Part shown: piece by piece, positions 45,401 through 52,786 of the stretch
How the letters are laid out: every line of letters starts with the position of its first letter
How positions within the stretch are numbered: position 1 is the first letter of the stretch
NCBI GenBank assembly: GCA_947086925.1
Contig: CAMUAL010000005.1
Coordinates: 1 to 63,736, forward strand
Direction: 5' to 3'
From: an uncultured Clostridia bacterium
GTDB lineage: Bacteria; Bacillota; Clostridia; Christensenellales; Pumilibacteraceae
Length of the DNA stretch: 63,736 bases
Translations under genes and position numbers: made by a program
The notes under the pieces: generated by a model
The model's input: the letters and a program-made list of their open reading frames with translations, nothing else
Told to the model about the DNA's origin: nothing
Databases searched by the model: none

Positions 45401-48400
45401 AAAGCTGAAACTCAATACAGAAACGAAGAATGCGGGCAAATATTATCTTACCGCCGAGTACAACAACTCCGATTACAAAATAACGTGGAGCAATATTTAC
45501 GACGGCGAAAACGGCGAAACGGCGGCTTACTACTTAATAGAACAAAAGGAACTTACCCTTTCGGTAGTAGGTTACGGCAGTACCGATTCGGATAAAACTC
45601 CCGTTGGCAATCCGCAGATTATTTACGGCGATATGCCCGTATTTACCTACGATTTAAGCGGATGGATAGACGGCGAAAGCGACTACAACGTAAAGCCGAT
45701 AAACAACACCGTTTTAGGCGGCGTAATTGTCGACGGCGAGCCGTTTGAAAATTACGTCATATGGACTCACAATGCGGGAACGTATAAGGTTAAATACGAC
45801 GAATCCGCCACTACGCTCGAATATACGAATTATTATGTTACCGTTGCCGAGTGCGAATACACGATTATCGAAAGCCCCGTTACCGTAACCCCCTCTAATA
45901 AGACCTTTACGTATGCCGACGGAAACGCAATCGAGCCGCAAATAACTCTCGGTTATAGGTTTACCGTTTCTGCGGCGGATGCGGAAGCTTTCGAGGCGAA
46001 TTACAGAGCGAAAGTCGTGCTTACCTACGAGGTTAAAGAGGGCGGCACGCTCGACTCGAACGGCAAGCCGCAAACTGCGGGCACTTACTATGTGCACGTT
46101 GCTCTTATAGATAACGAACACGGCAATTACCGCATAGAAAATCCGCAGTTCGAAATCACCGTAAACAAAAAGGATATAGAAATCGCGTGGAGCAAAACTT
46201 CGCTGTCGCTTAACTCGGGTGAAGACCGTTTGCGTACAATAGATGCGTTCAACAGCATGATTATGCGCATAGAATATTTCCGTTACTACGATTGGCAGGA
46301 AAAAGAGGATAACTTATTAAGCTTTGTAGAAGATTCTACCGTCGGAATACAATATACGCCTAATGTTGCGGGCAGATACGAAATACGCATAGTTCTTACC
46401 GATACGCACAATTACACCCTCAGCAATGCGGCGTCCGACCCCGACGGTCGGGATAAAACGGCGGTTATACTTACTCTCAGGGTAACGAGCGATTCCAAAA
46501 GCATGACGGTTTCAATCGACGGTTGGGTTTACGGCGAGGCGGCGGGACGTCCCGTTGCAACGCCAGAGAATCCCGAACTTGCGGGAACGGTATCGTTCTT
46601 ATACGTAAAAACAAACAAGACTTCGCTCGACAGCATAAATTCGGGATACCTTGTTTGTTTTGACGATTCCAAGCATACAACGGCGGAGCTCGGCGAATAC
46701 CTTAGTTACTTCGGCGTAAGCGGACTTTCGGCGTTCAAGGCGGATATACCTACCGACGCGGGTATTTACCTTTTGCGCGCATACGCAAACGGAACGGGGC
46801 AGAACGCGTTCATTCCGTTTGAAGTTTCCAAAAAGCAAATAGCATTGCCCGAGTTTGCGGGACGCACCGATACTTACACTGGGAACAGACTCGAATACGT
46901 TATCTCGCTTGACGACGAGCAGTCGCGGGCAGTAACCGTTTATGCCGAATGCGGCGTGAGCGCAGAAAGCGGCAAAACGGTGCTTTACACGGTAAACGCA
47001 CACGAGGCGGGTTACAGTGTTACGTTCGGACTTGTATCGACCAACTACGTTTGGGCAGACGGCAAACTTGCGGGGACTTCATTGCCGGTGACTTCGCAAA
47101 ACAAATGGATTATAAGTAAAGCCGCCGACGTAATTGAATTCGGCAAAGAATCATACTCGTCGACTTACGGCGACAGCTACACGGTGGAAGCAACGGCGGC
47201 GTTCGGCGGACAGATAAATTACAAGTATGCCGAAAGAACGGGTGAAAACGCGCCCGACGTAAACGATTCCGTTTGGAGTGCGTCTAAACCCGAATACGCG
47301 GGTGACTATTGGGTGCTTGCGTTTACTTCCGATACCGCTAACTATAAGGGAGCGGATAAAGCGGCCAAACTCACCGTAAACAAAAAGACGCTCACTGCAA
47401 CGGCATACGGCTCAATGGTTTATCTTGATGAATTTAACCCCGCGGGCGGCGCAGGCTACGGCTACACGTTAGAGGGCTTTATTCCGGGGCAGTATGCAAC
47501 AACGGTAACGCCCGTAACAAACAACGTAACTTACGTGCTCGGAAGCGACTTTAAAAACGAGGCGGGAACGTACTCGCTTAAACTTTTGCTTGCCGACGGA
47601 GAAGTTGCGGGGTTGGTTTACTTAAACTATAAAGTTGTGCTTTCGGATAAAGACGGTACGTTCACGGTAACGCCCAAAACGGTGCATATAACCGTGAACA
47701 ACCGTTCTACTCACTACAACGAGCCGCTTAACAAAAGCTTAGAAGGCATAACGTGGGATTCGGACGATATACGCGATATAACCGATTTGGGTCTTACTCT
47801 TTCGCTTATAGGCGAATCGAGCGAGCACCCTAACGCGGGCAATTACAATATCACGGCAACTTGCGCAAACAAAAATTATATCGTTTCGGTTACAAGCGGA
47901 GTTTACACCGTGCTTGCCCGCCCGCTTAAAATCGACTTGACGGGCAACATTACCGCCAACGCGGGTAGCGATTACACGATAAACAGCAGTCTGTTTACGC
48001 TGTACGACACGCTTAAAAACAACGAGCAGTTAGACAGAACGCTTTACTACGATTTGTACTCCGGTTTAAGATTCACTTACATGCTTAACAATACGGTAAT
48101 AAGCAAACCCACCGAAATGGGAACGTACGTTATTTACGTTACGCTCGATATATCCGACCCCGTTAATTACGGCATTTTAAACGGCGGCGGCACGTTTACG
48201 TTCACGGTAGGCAAGCACGCCGTAAACGGCAGTCTTATTACGGTTGAGTCGGCGACTTACGTAAACGGTAAACTTATGCCCGTAATAGACTTCGGCGAGT
48301 ACGAAAACATTAAAGACATATTCGAATTTTCGGAAGTGGCGGGCTACGATTACACAACCGTGGGAACTCATATATTCGAGCTTACCATTAAGCCGAGTGC

Positions 48401-49373
48401 GTTCGGTGAGTATAAGTGGCTTTCAATCGATACCGAATCGCGCACCTTTACTTTTGTGATAGAGCGCGGCAACAACGAGCTTATGAGCTTTACCGCAAGC
48501 GGTTGGACTTACGGGGACGCACCCGTTGTTCCTATGGCGGAAATGAAATTCGGCGGCTCCGAATCGTTGGTGTTCACCTATTACCGCAAAGAGGGCGGCG
48601 TATACGTGCCGCTTGCGGGAGCGCCCTCCGACGCGGGTACGTATTACGTAAAGGTTACCGCGCCCGAATCGCAAAACTGGTATGCTTACACGTCGGACGG
48701 ATATGTCGAATTTACAATCGAGCAGCTCGGAATAGACGCGCCCGTACTCGGAATTACCGCAGGCGTAAACGATACCTACACGGGCGACTTCCTGTGGGCG
48801 CAGGTAAGCGGCTTTAACGCGCGCGGCATGCAGATTGCTTACGACGGCGTTTCCAACATAAGCGGAAACGTGCTTATGGTTCAGGCGTTTAATGCGGGCG
48901 AGTACGTAATCACGTTCTGCCTTACCGACTCAAACTATAAATGGAACGATAACGGCAATGCTTTCGACGCGGACGGCAATGTAACGGTTACATGGATTGT
49001 TGCGCGGCAAAAAATTGCAAAGCCCACGGCAAACGGCAAAAACTTTATCGTAAACGGCAAGGTGCTCGAATATCTGCCCGTAGGGTTCGATTCTTCGGTT
49101 ATGGAGATAGAAGGCAACAAATACGGTTACGGCGGCACGTTTACCGCAACGGTAAAACTTCTCGACACGGTAAATTACGAGTGGGAAGACGGCTCCGACG
49201 GTGCGATTGAATTTACGTGGAAAATAACGGGCGTAAACACGGTATTCGTGGCAGTAATGAGTTTGCTCGGCGGATTGACGGGCGCGGGCGCGATTGCGGC
49301 GGCGGTGCTGTACGTTTTGTATCGGCGCAAAAAACGCATCGAGTTTGAACAAACAAGCGGCGGGGAGGTGTAA
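36420..49373 (+). CDS. Giant MBG-repeat surface protein (4,317 aa)
   Basis: Signal peptide (SVCVLFCCAVLSVAIALSGT, likely cut after AFA), then more than 30 repeats with the pattern NAGxYxVxxT, and many with Y-G-D/E boxes such as YTYGDNN, HVYGEDITELEK and SVYGEDIAELTYTVGGKG. These are MBG-type Ig-like modules of about 75-100 residues, typical of very long Gram-positive adhesins and stalk proteins. There is no LPXTG sortase motif; the C-terminus is a membrane helix (FVAVMSLLGGLTGAGAIAAA) plus RRKKRIEFEQ, so it is anchored in the membrane. No catalytic domain is seen. The ATG at 36420 has AGGAGG 6 nt before it. The stop is 2 nt before the next gene, whose RBS lies in the last codons, so the two are a unit. 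Probable role: adhesion or a surface layer element reaching far from the cell. Confidence 0.9.
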   Translation: MKKIKSFFGLHRLFVSVCVLFCCAVLSVAIALSGTAFADEIVNAQPHEAVEAQPLKPYNSIEVTVSGELAVYRGITTVADIKSDITVTGTYSGGTQRVVLADSEFSIISGSEVLADGELLVADDEDISAVQLYVESGSASLEQIPTLTVKSSDDIPTYSALTLKNAPSAIESDHTAETLKKLLSVCGDGKEIANKELYTVEVATPLTAGSTATVTVTYNNAITENFTFDVIASEFKGIFVTLNENLVLSDGYYKINEKIEGTDSLLSAFVRGMTSTTMERNGGAWKRFSVYKQYSNSREIIKNEGDLSVASLNTDSGLITLTWKPAGETNSYSDSVTVSFETQRLVAIASVTLKNQTTLYSYTDLGVSDFNITAILNSGESSNIISDAEFSVDSSLVRLNENLYTNESGESVYDKKVKISYKADASVYKEIALTGVIDAGEYTFDSIGGTPVTQKVGKDFDFRGLYVNITYTDTTPNKYALIKLDEIKDKFKDPGSGYAVEFYTNRGGNGTPVNREGDIVIPNREVLVAVIKAGGCASNPITISIDPLTLDTPVVDKRDINFTAGVYKSVTGLTLVKNEGGKTVSALPVSMRVSITEDSNVTPIATATYSPNSEPTVTNSDNSGVIYSADGKIEFTRGGLFTVTFELTDTYGDYGWISDSGYVYKLEYKDIRVNKGELDVRITDSDGSEIHEIEIEYGTEEEMLAEIAKLNLGVQYYTYGGTPVTDPELTDPEFKFYGFDDFTYINLSQNLPQDAGNSYYMVAVSAATGAYKSSTTLSEHVVSLVIKPKKINPDDVAKSQVYNRSKQYDLTKDIVVIPDDLFLEKDKPASGEIVTITTPLTNRTVKHAGKYEITLTILSTNYVWGVDGASLNASGYSEITTHFEITQYVTPDFTVTDANDFTYGENGFTPAYSLPDDFYPEVAENPEYYTYEYFYPLIQDANGATVVPDVSNAVTGDMSGWDAGVYYVFYRTAVNSNAEYGETAADYTLPTAYAEFNVLRKYVGNVGVTAADGFGGVYDSANHNYLITIGGADFVSIGSSLGIKYTVSGVNSENGNISVTQTTDGSFELKNAGTYTVSFTGLNRNYTWDNDDNLPLAAESENPDYSVNVIIKAHTLNIVWEDTDFKYDGTEQIPSATLDFYSADSETQFATKLYKKDSSGNYEAVQSAIEFGEYKIVIVSVDSTDYVISGGNEKLFTISKATLELPGADIFDGQGKVAFNVENDKITLTATYCGEIFSVEAYFDNYNNNVSVEISLGGDYSAEIKNAGGYTVTLTPSNNYVWSDNTADSVTIQFTVLQKEVKLNFTVTENGNTYVYNGGEFKPSVTLGGIETGDTVTAVTEITNGGEEKSAINAGNYTITVTGFLGTGHENYKLPEVKSCDFEILKKGIAAPALTTGAIEFGDSGDSLKFAENSVWAAIYGKANTEVTFTEFTDYNNYTRSDGASNAFTVTENGFGFAYTDAGIYEVTFTLTDGDNYRWGENGSSVNTETAIEITVNRKQISISGFATRQFAWQEDGTQDSFDFDGVTISGTTADLQLVKRYGIVTVNGTSIERDYGDMTETPYMTEKGVYYAHYTLAKSDTADGSAQNNPYNYIWDASSVRLAQTEDNAPLINMLGGYDEHVIIRADNGALVVHYTISPSILKVTVAINGYTYGDNNDSEFLSKQFTASGDELSTLQTENDAGRFTVTVSVYGGENYNDKIGEFTYDSANKNITDENASALENHLPWNAGDYRAVFVWKFKDESNYVMANSQCDFTVSPFVLTNEYITWAGEANPVYNGGTHTLTAAVDTDASGLPKRGGEKPDITSLTVALSDKGDLPTDVLYNKDNAVAAHTLYVTGISGNDAANFTVCNSSGDFAAYASLTITPRTVYVTGQSVESHVYGEDITELEKQWAYTHSDDDTKKFCDNGNYVTVEIYDNDNKEITSSLTPVGTYRVVPGLIKEYGNYTLSVTEGDFKVTQREITVTADGKTSVYGEDIAELTYTVGGKGIANGETYSNVFTLAAKNDGSAISNATGIGSYAIELIAGASCGNYNITYTGADYEITPATLKVQVDFEIYFGEKAPDAENYKNASMFTVTGFKFEDESSFDIVNVIDSFTYTTEGYEVGYKADNYTINFTAENTKWGNYVFENKSGILTVKELPLTLTIQNVSRDYYTEYTAPTVSLVVKAGTAASYAGKTLAIPDGVSESDIVSLINSELKTDGDNIVTNSTGAYYVTCEYKGDASDRYYVENITSARGEYKIISASFDNVVIPSAATLTYAETNLSVLSGEITASASDGKEDSVNIEYTLTDSLNAELYSGTAVPTVFHAGNYTLTYRIYDARGNYAEISGTITINVGTGTNAFADNNEFAYTVSGEVLTADSATEGMAAAWTYGDYNTSKVNSDGFKSPSANFDSEGAQKLNISVYFSYTYNGFTDTALYSADIDNKNGDIVSVMNGVFELNKFGAGYYKVVYALSGYLNKYGENDYNDVSGAKYLYVSKAELSVKADDANPTEYGDMYEFTLSEYGDNHTTTVEGFAYYGTDYADGRADLKNNGAAVTFTWTVADYTATSDTGEYAIVIDSKNNYVSDNYTFTFPAGGTLTVTKRVVAITVNDSSCDFNTNISLDEAVSFTYRRLTAGKESDADVFVDGCPIKLVTDALTPSGVAGDYCVYTNNAGAYPIYAVWSDSASGTGYAENYTIVFTDCTMISSDSGAIKQSADYITAYGEFNAGTFTVNSAVLSNVEMSSTVVTYNAKPQALTAQARISDTVVIDFVASYALCKQNADGSYSVVGEESATAPTDAGVYAVKLTFTSTSSTHNYSAGDLNVRFVINKQKLFVSIDNLVEIQYGTHLPLDYSALNSADGYSGINLRYNIASGSGETTTQSELISQENNGGEKKIDFDNLAFTSEYTVTSHANSVLDITLGGIYAKNYDLEYTGNKIQVLQREITVTVHGAAQGVDEAKKVYDGKDESYAFAALFENGNVTLNRLNAFFTPQIGWNGESGDALTALGLKLKLNTETKNAGKYYLTAEYNNSDYKITWSNIYDGENGETAAYYLIEQKELTLSVVGYGSTDSDKTPVGNPQIIYGDMPVFTYDLSGWIDGESDYNVKPINNTVLGGVIVDGEPFENYVIWTHNAGTYKVKYDESATTLEYTNYYVTVAECEYTIIESPVTVTPSNKTFTYADGNAIEPQITLGYRFTVSAADAEAFEANYRAKVVLTYEVKEGGTLDSNGKPQTAGTYYVHVALIDNEHGNYRIENPQFEITVNKKDIEIAWSKTSLSLNSGEDRLRTIDAFNSMIMRIEYFRYYDWQEKEDNLLSFVEDSTVGIQYTPNVAGRYEIRIVLTDTHNYTLSNAASDPDGRDKTAVILTLRVTSDSKSMTVSIDGWVYGEAAGRPVATPENPELAGTVSFLYVKTNKTSLDSINSGYLVCFDDSKHTTAELGEYLSYFGVSGLSAFKADIPTDAGIYLLRAYANGTGQNAFIPFEVSKKQIALPEFAGRTDTYTGNRLEYVISLDDEQSRAVTVYAECGVSAESGKTVLYTVNAHEAGYSVTFGLVSTNYVWADGKLAGTSLPVTSQNKWIISKAADVIEFGKESYSSTYGDSYTVEATAAFGGQINYKYAERTGENAPDVNDSVWSASKPEYAGDYWVLAFTSDTANYKGADKAAKLTVNKKTLTATAYGSMVYLDEFNPAGGAGYGYTLEGFIPGQYATTVTPVTNNVTYVLGSDFKNEAGTYSLKLLLADGEVAGLVYLNYKVVLSDKDGTFTVTPKTVHITVNNRSTHYNEPLNKSLEGITWDSDDIRDITDLGLTLSLIGESSEHPNAGNYNITATCANKNYIVSVTSGVYTVLARPLKIDLTGNITANAGSDYTINSSLFTLYDTLKNNEQLDRTLYYDLYSGLRFTYMLNNTVISKPTEMGTYVIYVTLDISDPVNYGILNGGGTFTFTVGKHAVNGSLITVESATYVNGKLMPVIDFGEYENIKDIFEFSEVAGYDYTTVGTHIFELTIKPSAFGEYKWLSIDTESRTFTFVIERGNNELMSFTASGWTYGDAPVVPMAEMKFGGSESLVFTYYRKEGGVYVPLAGAPSDAGTYYVKVTAPESQNWYAYTSDGYVEFTIEQLGIDAPVLGITAGVNDTYTGDFLWAQVSGFNARGMQIAYDGVSNISGNVLMVQAFNAGEYVITFCLTDSNYKWNDNGNAFDADGNVTVTWIVARQKIAKPTANGKNFIVNGKVLEYLPVGFDSSVMEIEGNKYGYGGTFTATVKLLDTVNYEWEDGSDGAIEFTWKITGVNTVFVAVMSLLGGLTGAGAIAAAVLYVLYRRKKRIEFEQTSGGEV

Positions 49374-49375
49374 GC

Positions 49376-50956
49376 ATGAACATAACGGTAATGATTGCGG
49401 CGGGGTTGTTCTCTCCCGCGCAGATTGCGGGAATCGTAATTATTTGCGTGCTTATGGCGGGCGTAATAGCGTTAAATGTATTTTTAATCATGTTGCTTAA
49501 TAAACGCGGCGCGCACAAAATGCAGACCCGTCAGTTGCAATTACAGCGCAACGCTTTAATGAAAAAGCTTGACGCAATGCGGTCGGGAGTTATTGCGGCA
49601 AATTCCCCCATAGAAGAAACTGCCGACTACGACGGCGAGGACTCGGAGGAGTCGAGTATCGAAGTCGAAGAATTTGTCGACGAGCAAGAAGAAGAACCTA
49701 CCGAAATCGTAGTTACCGAAACAGGCACGGTGGTGCGCTACAACCGCAGTTTTACGGCGCGTATCACACAAGCCGACGGCGATTTGAAAGCGCGTTATTC
49801 AGAGCTGAAAAACTTTATTTTGGCGTATTCGGGCGTCCGTTCGCGCATGAGTTGGCGCAAAGAGACTTTTTCGGTGGGCAGAAAAAGCTTGGCAAGTTTT
49901 ATCGTTCGCGGCAAAACTCTGTGCTTGTGCCTTGCAACCGACCCCGCGCTTTTCGACGGAACAAAGTATAAGGTAGACGATGTTTCGGGACGCAACAAAA
50001 AGAACACAATGCCGTGTTTGTTCCGCATTAAAAGCGATCGCCGCATGGCTTACGCAAAAGAGCTGACCGAAATAGTTATGGCGGGATTCGGCTTGCAGAA
50101 AAAGCAAGATTACAAAGCAACCGACTACACTCTGCCGTACAAGTCAACCGAAGTTCTCATTAAGCGTAAGCTTATAAAAATATCGAGCGGCGTGCGCGAT
50201 TTCGAAAAAGACGAAGCGCTTGCCGCGGCAAGAGGTATTCGTTACAACAGAAGTTTCGAAGCGCGTATTATGCAGGCGGACGACGCGTTGAAATTTAATT
50301 ACAGCAAGCTCAAAAACTATATCACAACGTATAACGACGTAGCCGCGTCTTTTACATGGAAAAACGAAACATTCAAATACGCAAAAACGTGCGTTGCCAT
50401 GTTCGTCATACGCGGCAAAACTTTGTGTCTTTGCCTTGCCGCCGACCCCGAAAAATACGAAAACACAAAGTACAAGGTAGAAGATTTGTCGCGTCGCAAC
50501 AAAAAAACGGTTACGCCTCTTATGTACCGCATTAAAAACGACCGCAGAATAAACTACGCAATGCAGTTAATCGACGGTGTGTTTGCCGAGCACGGGCTTA
50601 TAAAGGGCGACCCCAAAAACATAAACTATGCCGTTCCGTTTACGTCCACCGACACACTCGTGCGCAGAGGACTCATTCGCGTAGTCACCGCATCGCTCTC
50701 TCAGGCTGGCAGATTCAGCCGCCCCGCGGTATTTCCCGCCGAAACGGCAAACGCTCCGAGCGGCGAAATTCCTCTAACCGACAAAACGCCGCCCGCTCAT
50801 GAAGCCGAAGCGGCGGCAACCGAATCCAAAACTACCGAATCCGCATCAAAAAAGCCGGTTGTACCCGAAACAAGCACCGCTGAACTTGCCGGCAGAAACA
50901 AGCCCGCCGAAGTTCCCACTCCCGTCCTTACCACTGCCACGCCCAAAGAAGACTGA
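49376..50956 (+). CDS. Membrane protein with a tandem-duplicated domain, partner of the giant protein
   Basis: 526 residues. One N-terminal membrane helix (about 15-41: AGIVIICVLMAGVIALNVFL), an acidic linker (EDSEESSIEVEEFVDEQEEE), then two copies of a 150-residue domain at about 120-275 and 287-440. Shared landmarks: RYNRSFxARI.QAD, the FxWRxETF-like box, IVRGKTLCLCLATDP / VIRGKTLCLCLAADP, TKYKVxDxSxRNKK, RxAYAxEL, and a final Y..P..ST..L..R.LI. The tail (about 450-526) is rich in Pro, Ala, Thr and Lys. I know this domain only as an uncharacterised one recurring in Firmicutes. The strong coupling (2-nt gap, GGAGG in the upstream stop region) suggests it helps display or secrete the giant protein. 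Confidence 0.8.
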   Translation: MNITVMIAAGLFSPAQIAGIVIICVLMAGVIALNVFLIMLLNKRGAHKMQTRQLQLQRNALMKKLDAMRSGVIAANSPIEETADYDGEDSEESSIEVEEFVDEQEEEPTEIVVTETGTVVRYNRSFTARITQADGDLKARYSELKNFILAYSGVRSRMSWRKETFSVGRKSLASFIVRGKTLCLCLATDPALFDGTKYKVDDVSGRNKKNTMPCLFRIKSDRRMAYAKELTEIVMAGFGLQKKQDYKATDYTLPYKSTEVLIKRKLIKISSGVRDFEKDEALAAARGIRYNRSFEARIMQADDALKFNYSKLKNYITTYNDVAASFTWKNETFKYAKTCVAMFVIRGKTLCLCLAADPEKYENTKYKVEDLSRRNKKTVTPLMYRIKNDRRINYAMQLIDGVFAEHGLIKGDPKNINYAVPFTSTDTLVRRGLIRVVTASLSQAGRFSRPAVFPAETANAPSGEIPLTDKTPPAHEAEAAATESKTTESASKKPVVPETSTAELAGRNKPAEVPTPVLTTATPKED

Positions 50957-51000
50957 GCGGTTTTGTAACTGTTTAAAAAATCAGCAAAAATAAAGCGAAA

Positions 51001-51034
51001 CCCCGTGATTTTAGGTAAAAATCACGGGGTTTTT
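51001..51034 (+). terminator. Strong Rho-independent terminator
   Basis: Perfect 12-bp stem CCCCGTGATTTT / AAAATCACGGGG, 5-nt loop, five T. Ends the giant-protein unit. The stem is symmetric and A-rich upstream, so it may also serve the minus strand. Confidence 0.92.
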
Positions 51035-51079
51035 GGTGCGTCCGCCGAGGCTCGAACTCGGACCGAAGGCGTCGGAGTT
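51034..51079 (-). other. 3' part of a tRNA gene (probable attachment site of an integrated island)
   Basis: Reading the minus strand towards 51034: T-stem CCGAG, loop TTCGAGC, T-stem CTCGG, acceptor strand CGGACGC, discriminator A and an encoded CCA. A short GCCTTCGGT segment before the T-stem looks like a variable arm, which with A73 suggests Leu, but Arg or others are possible. No matching 5' half (D-arm, GCGTCCG acceptor strand) exists to the right; the sequence loses tRNA character near 51080. Integrases often use tRNA 3' ends and leave such a copy at the far edge of the element. By orientation the element lies to the right. Confidence 0.6.
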
Positions 51080-51108
51080 AGATAAGCTATGTGATATATC
51101 ATTTAAGG

Positions 51109-51122
51109 CACAATATATTGTG
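51109..51122. promoter_or_regulatory. Perfect palindrome CACAATATATTGTG
   Basis: 14-bp palindrome in the gene-free stretch 51080-51321, between the tRNA fragment and the GGGTGTA repeats. Could bind an excision or regulatory protein of the island. Confidence 0.35.
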
Positions 51123-51200
51123 TCTTATTTTTATCTTATTTCCGCATATTGTGTATAACTTTTATAATTTCTACGCCGTTTCGTAATTTTGACACCATTA

Positions 51201-51256
51201 GGGTGTATATCGGGTGTAGATTTTCAGGGTGTATATTTATGCATTAGGGTGTAGAT
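51201..51256. repeat. Four GGGTGTA(T/G)AT direct repeats next to the tRNA fragment
   Basis: Copies at 51201, 51212, 51227 and 51247, two followed by TTAGGGTGTA-type extension. Position 120-220 nt inside the putative island end is that expected for arm-type integrase or excisionase sites. Confidence 0.6.
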
Positions 51257-51321
51257 TTTGAATAGTGGAAGTACTTTTGACAAAAATAATCGTCTATACG
51301 AAAAAATTTGTCGTAATGCTA

Positions 51322-51350
51322 TTGACACGGACTGCTAAAAGTGCTATACT
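51322..51350 (+). promoter_or_regulatory. Promoter of the AAA ATPase gene
   Basis: Perfect TTGACA (51322-51327), 17-nt spacer, TATACT (51345-51350), 52 nt before the ATG. Confidence 0.75.
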
Positions 51351-51401
51351 ATACATGACATAAAATTTCGTATTTACGCAAAAAAGTTGCAGGTAGAAAA
51401 T

Positions 51402-52694
51402 ATGATTGAGAGAAAATATTATCTTGATAAACTGATCCGTAAAAAAGAGAATGGGCTCGTTAAGGTGATTACGGGAATCCGTCGGTGCGGCAAATCGTAT
51501 TTGCTGTTCCACATTTTCTATAATTATCTCATTTCAATCGGAGTGGAGCAAGACCATATTATTACGCTTGCTCTCGATGACGTGGAAAACATGCAATACC
51601 GCAATCCGCTTGAACTCGGCAAATATCTTCGTGAGCAGATTGTAGACGATAAAATGTATTACGTGCTTTTGGATGAGATTCAAAACGTGGCGACTATCAA
51701 AAATCCATACGTTGCGAGCGGTGAGGATACGGTAGGCTTCGTGGACGTGCTGAACGGGCTTTTGCATAAACGCAATGTGGACGTGTACGTTACGGGGAGC
51801 AATTCAAAAATGCTTTCTTCCGATATTGCGACGCAGTTCCGTGGGCGCGGCGACGAAATCAGAGTTAATCCTTTATCGTTTGCGGAGTTTTACGCGGCAT
51901 ACGAAGGGGATAAGCATAATGCGTGGAAAGAGTATTGTACTTACGGCGGTATGCCTTACATACTCTCCTTGCCGACGCATGAAATGAAAAGTCAATATTT
52001 AACCGACTTATTTGCTCGTACGTACTTAACCGACGTGCTTGAACGGAATAAGGTGAGCGACCTCGACGTGTTGGAAGATCTATTGAATGTGATATCTTCT
52101 TCCATAGGTTCATTGACCAATCCAACGAAATTGGCAAACACTTTCAAAAGCGTCAAGAACAGAGCGGTTTCTTCACGCACAATCGACTACTATTTGAATT
52201 ATTTGATAGATGCGTTTTTGCTGAGTAAGGCATACCGTTTCGATATCAAAGGTAAGAAATATATCGGCACTCCACTCAAATACTATTTTACGGATATAGG
52301 ACTTCGCAATGCGCGGCTGAATTTCCGCCAAACCGAAGAAAATCACATTATGGAGAATGTGATATACAACGAACTACTTATTCGCGGATTTAACGTAGAC
52401 GTGGGCGTCGTTGAGTACAACTATAAAGACGAAGCCGGCAAAAGCAAAAAGACGCAACTCGAAGTCGATTTTGTTGCCAATCAATTTGATAGACGCTATT
52501 ATATTCAATCGGCATTATGCGTCGGCACTACGGAAAAGCGCCTTCAAGAAACAAACTCCCTTAACCGCATTGACGACTCTTTCAAAAAGATTGTCGTAGT
52601 CAAAGATGATATTATCCCATGGCACGATGAAAAAGGTGTTTTGTACGTGGGAATAGAACAGTTCCTGCTCGACGAAAGCGCAATGGAATTGTAA
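51402..52694 (+). CDS. AAA-type ATPase with C-terminal DUF4143 nuclease-like domain
   Basis: 430 residues. N-terminal AAA_14 module: Walker A GIRRCGKSYL (about 24-33), Walker B YYVLLDEIQN, sensor YVTGSNSKML, then FRGRGDEIRVNPLSFAEFY typical of this family. The C-terminal DUF4143 part contains KLANTFKSVKNRAVSSRTID (wHTH-like) and LEVDFVANQF (a D/E-x-K-type nuclease-fold motif, residues incomplete by eye). Such proteins are common and scattered by transfer; some act as stand-alone toxins, regulators or defence factors. Own promoter at 51322. ATG 51402 follows AGGT at 8 nt; the upstream in-frame TTG at 51387 is less likely. First gene of the island after the attachment site. Confidence 0.85.
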   Translation: MIERKYYLDKLIRKKENGLVKVITGIRRCGKSYLLFHIFYNYLISIGVEQDHIITLALDDVENMQYRNPLELGKYLREQIVDDKMYYVLLDEIQNVATIKNPYVASGEDTVGFVDVLNGLLHKRNVDVYVTGSNSKMLSSDIATQFRGRGDEIRVNPLSFAEFYAAYEGDKHNAWKEYCTYGGMPYILSLPTHEMKSQYLTDLFARTYLTDVLERNKVSDLDVLEDLLNVISSSIGSLTNPTKLANTFKSVKNRAVSSRTIDYYLNYLIDAFLLSKAYRFDIKGKKYIGTPLKYYFTDIGLRNARLNFRQTEENHIMENVIYNELLIRGFNVDVGVVEYNYKDEAGKSKKTQLEVDFVANQFDRRYYIQSALCVGTTEKRLQETNSLNRIDDSFKKIVVVKDDIIPWHDEKGVLYVGIEQFLLDESAMEL

Positions 52695-52712
52695 GAAGAA
52701 ATATTTAATTAG

Positions 52713-52745
52713 TGACAATATTTGTCAACAATGGTGTGATATAAT
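52713..52745 (+). promoter_or_regulatory. hsd operon promoter region with operator-like palindrome
   Basis: TGACAA TAT TTGTCA (52713-52727) is a perfect inverted repeat. TATAAT at 52740-52745 is a good -10 box, 41 nt before the hsdM ATG. No consensus -35 box exists at 17 nt; the palindrome covers that place, so activation or repression by a bound protein is likely. Confidence 0.5.
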
Positions 52746-52786
52746 ACTTGCGATAGGTAGCTTGCAATGCAAAGGAGAACAAGGCT

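Noticed and set aside
51034..51079. Complete tRNA gene
   Set aside because: Only T-arm, acceptor 3' strand and CCA are present; no 5' acceptor strand, D-arm or matching anticodon stem can be found to the right.
51201..51256. GGGTGTA repeats as a CRISPR array or plasmid iteron origin
   Set aside because: Spacing is 11-20 nt and irregular, units are only 10 nt, and no cas or rep gene is adjacent; arm-type recombinase sites fit better beside a tRNA fragment.
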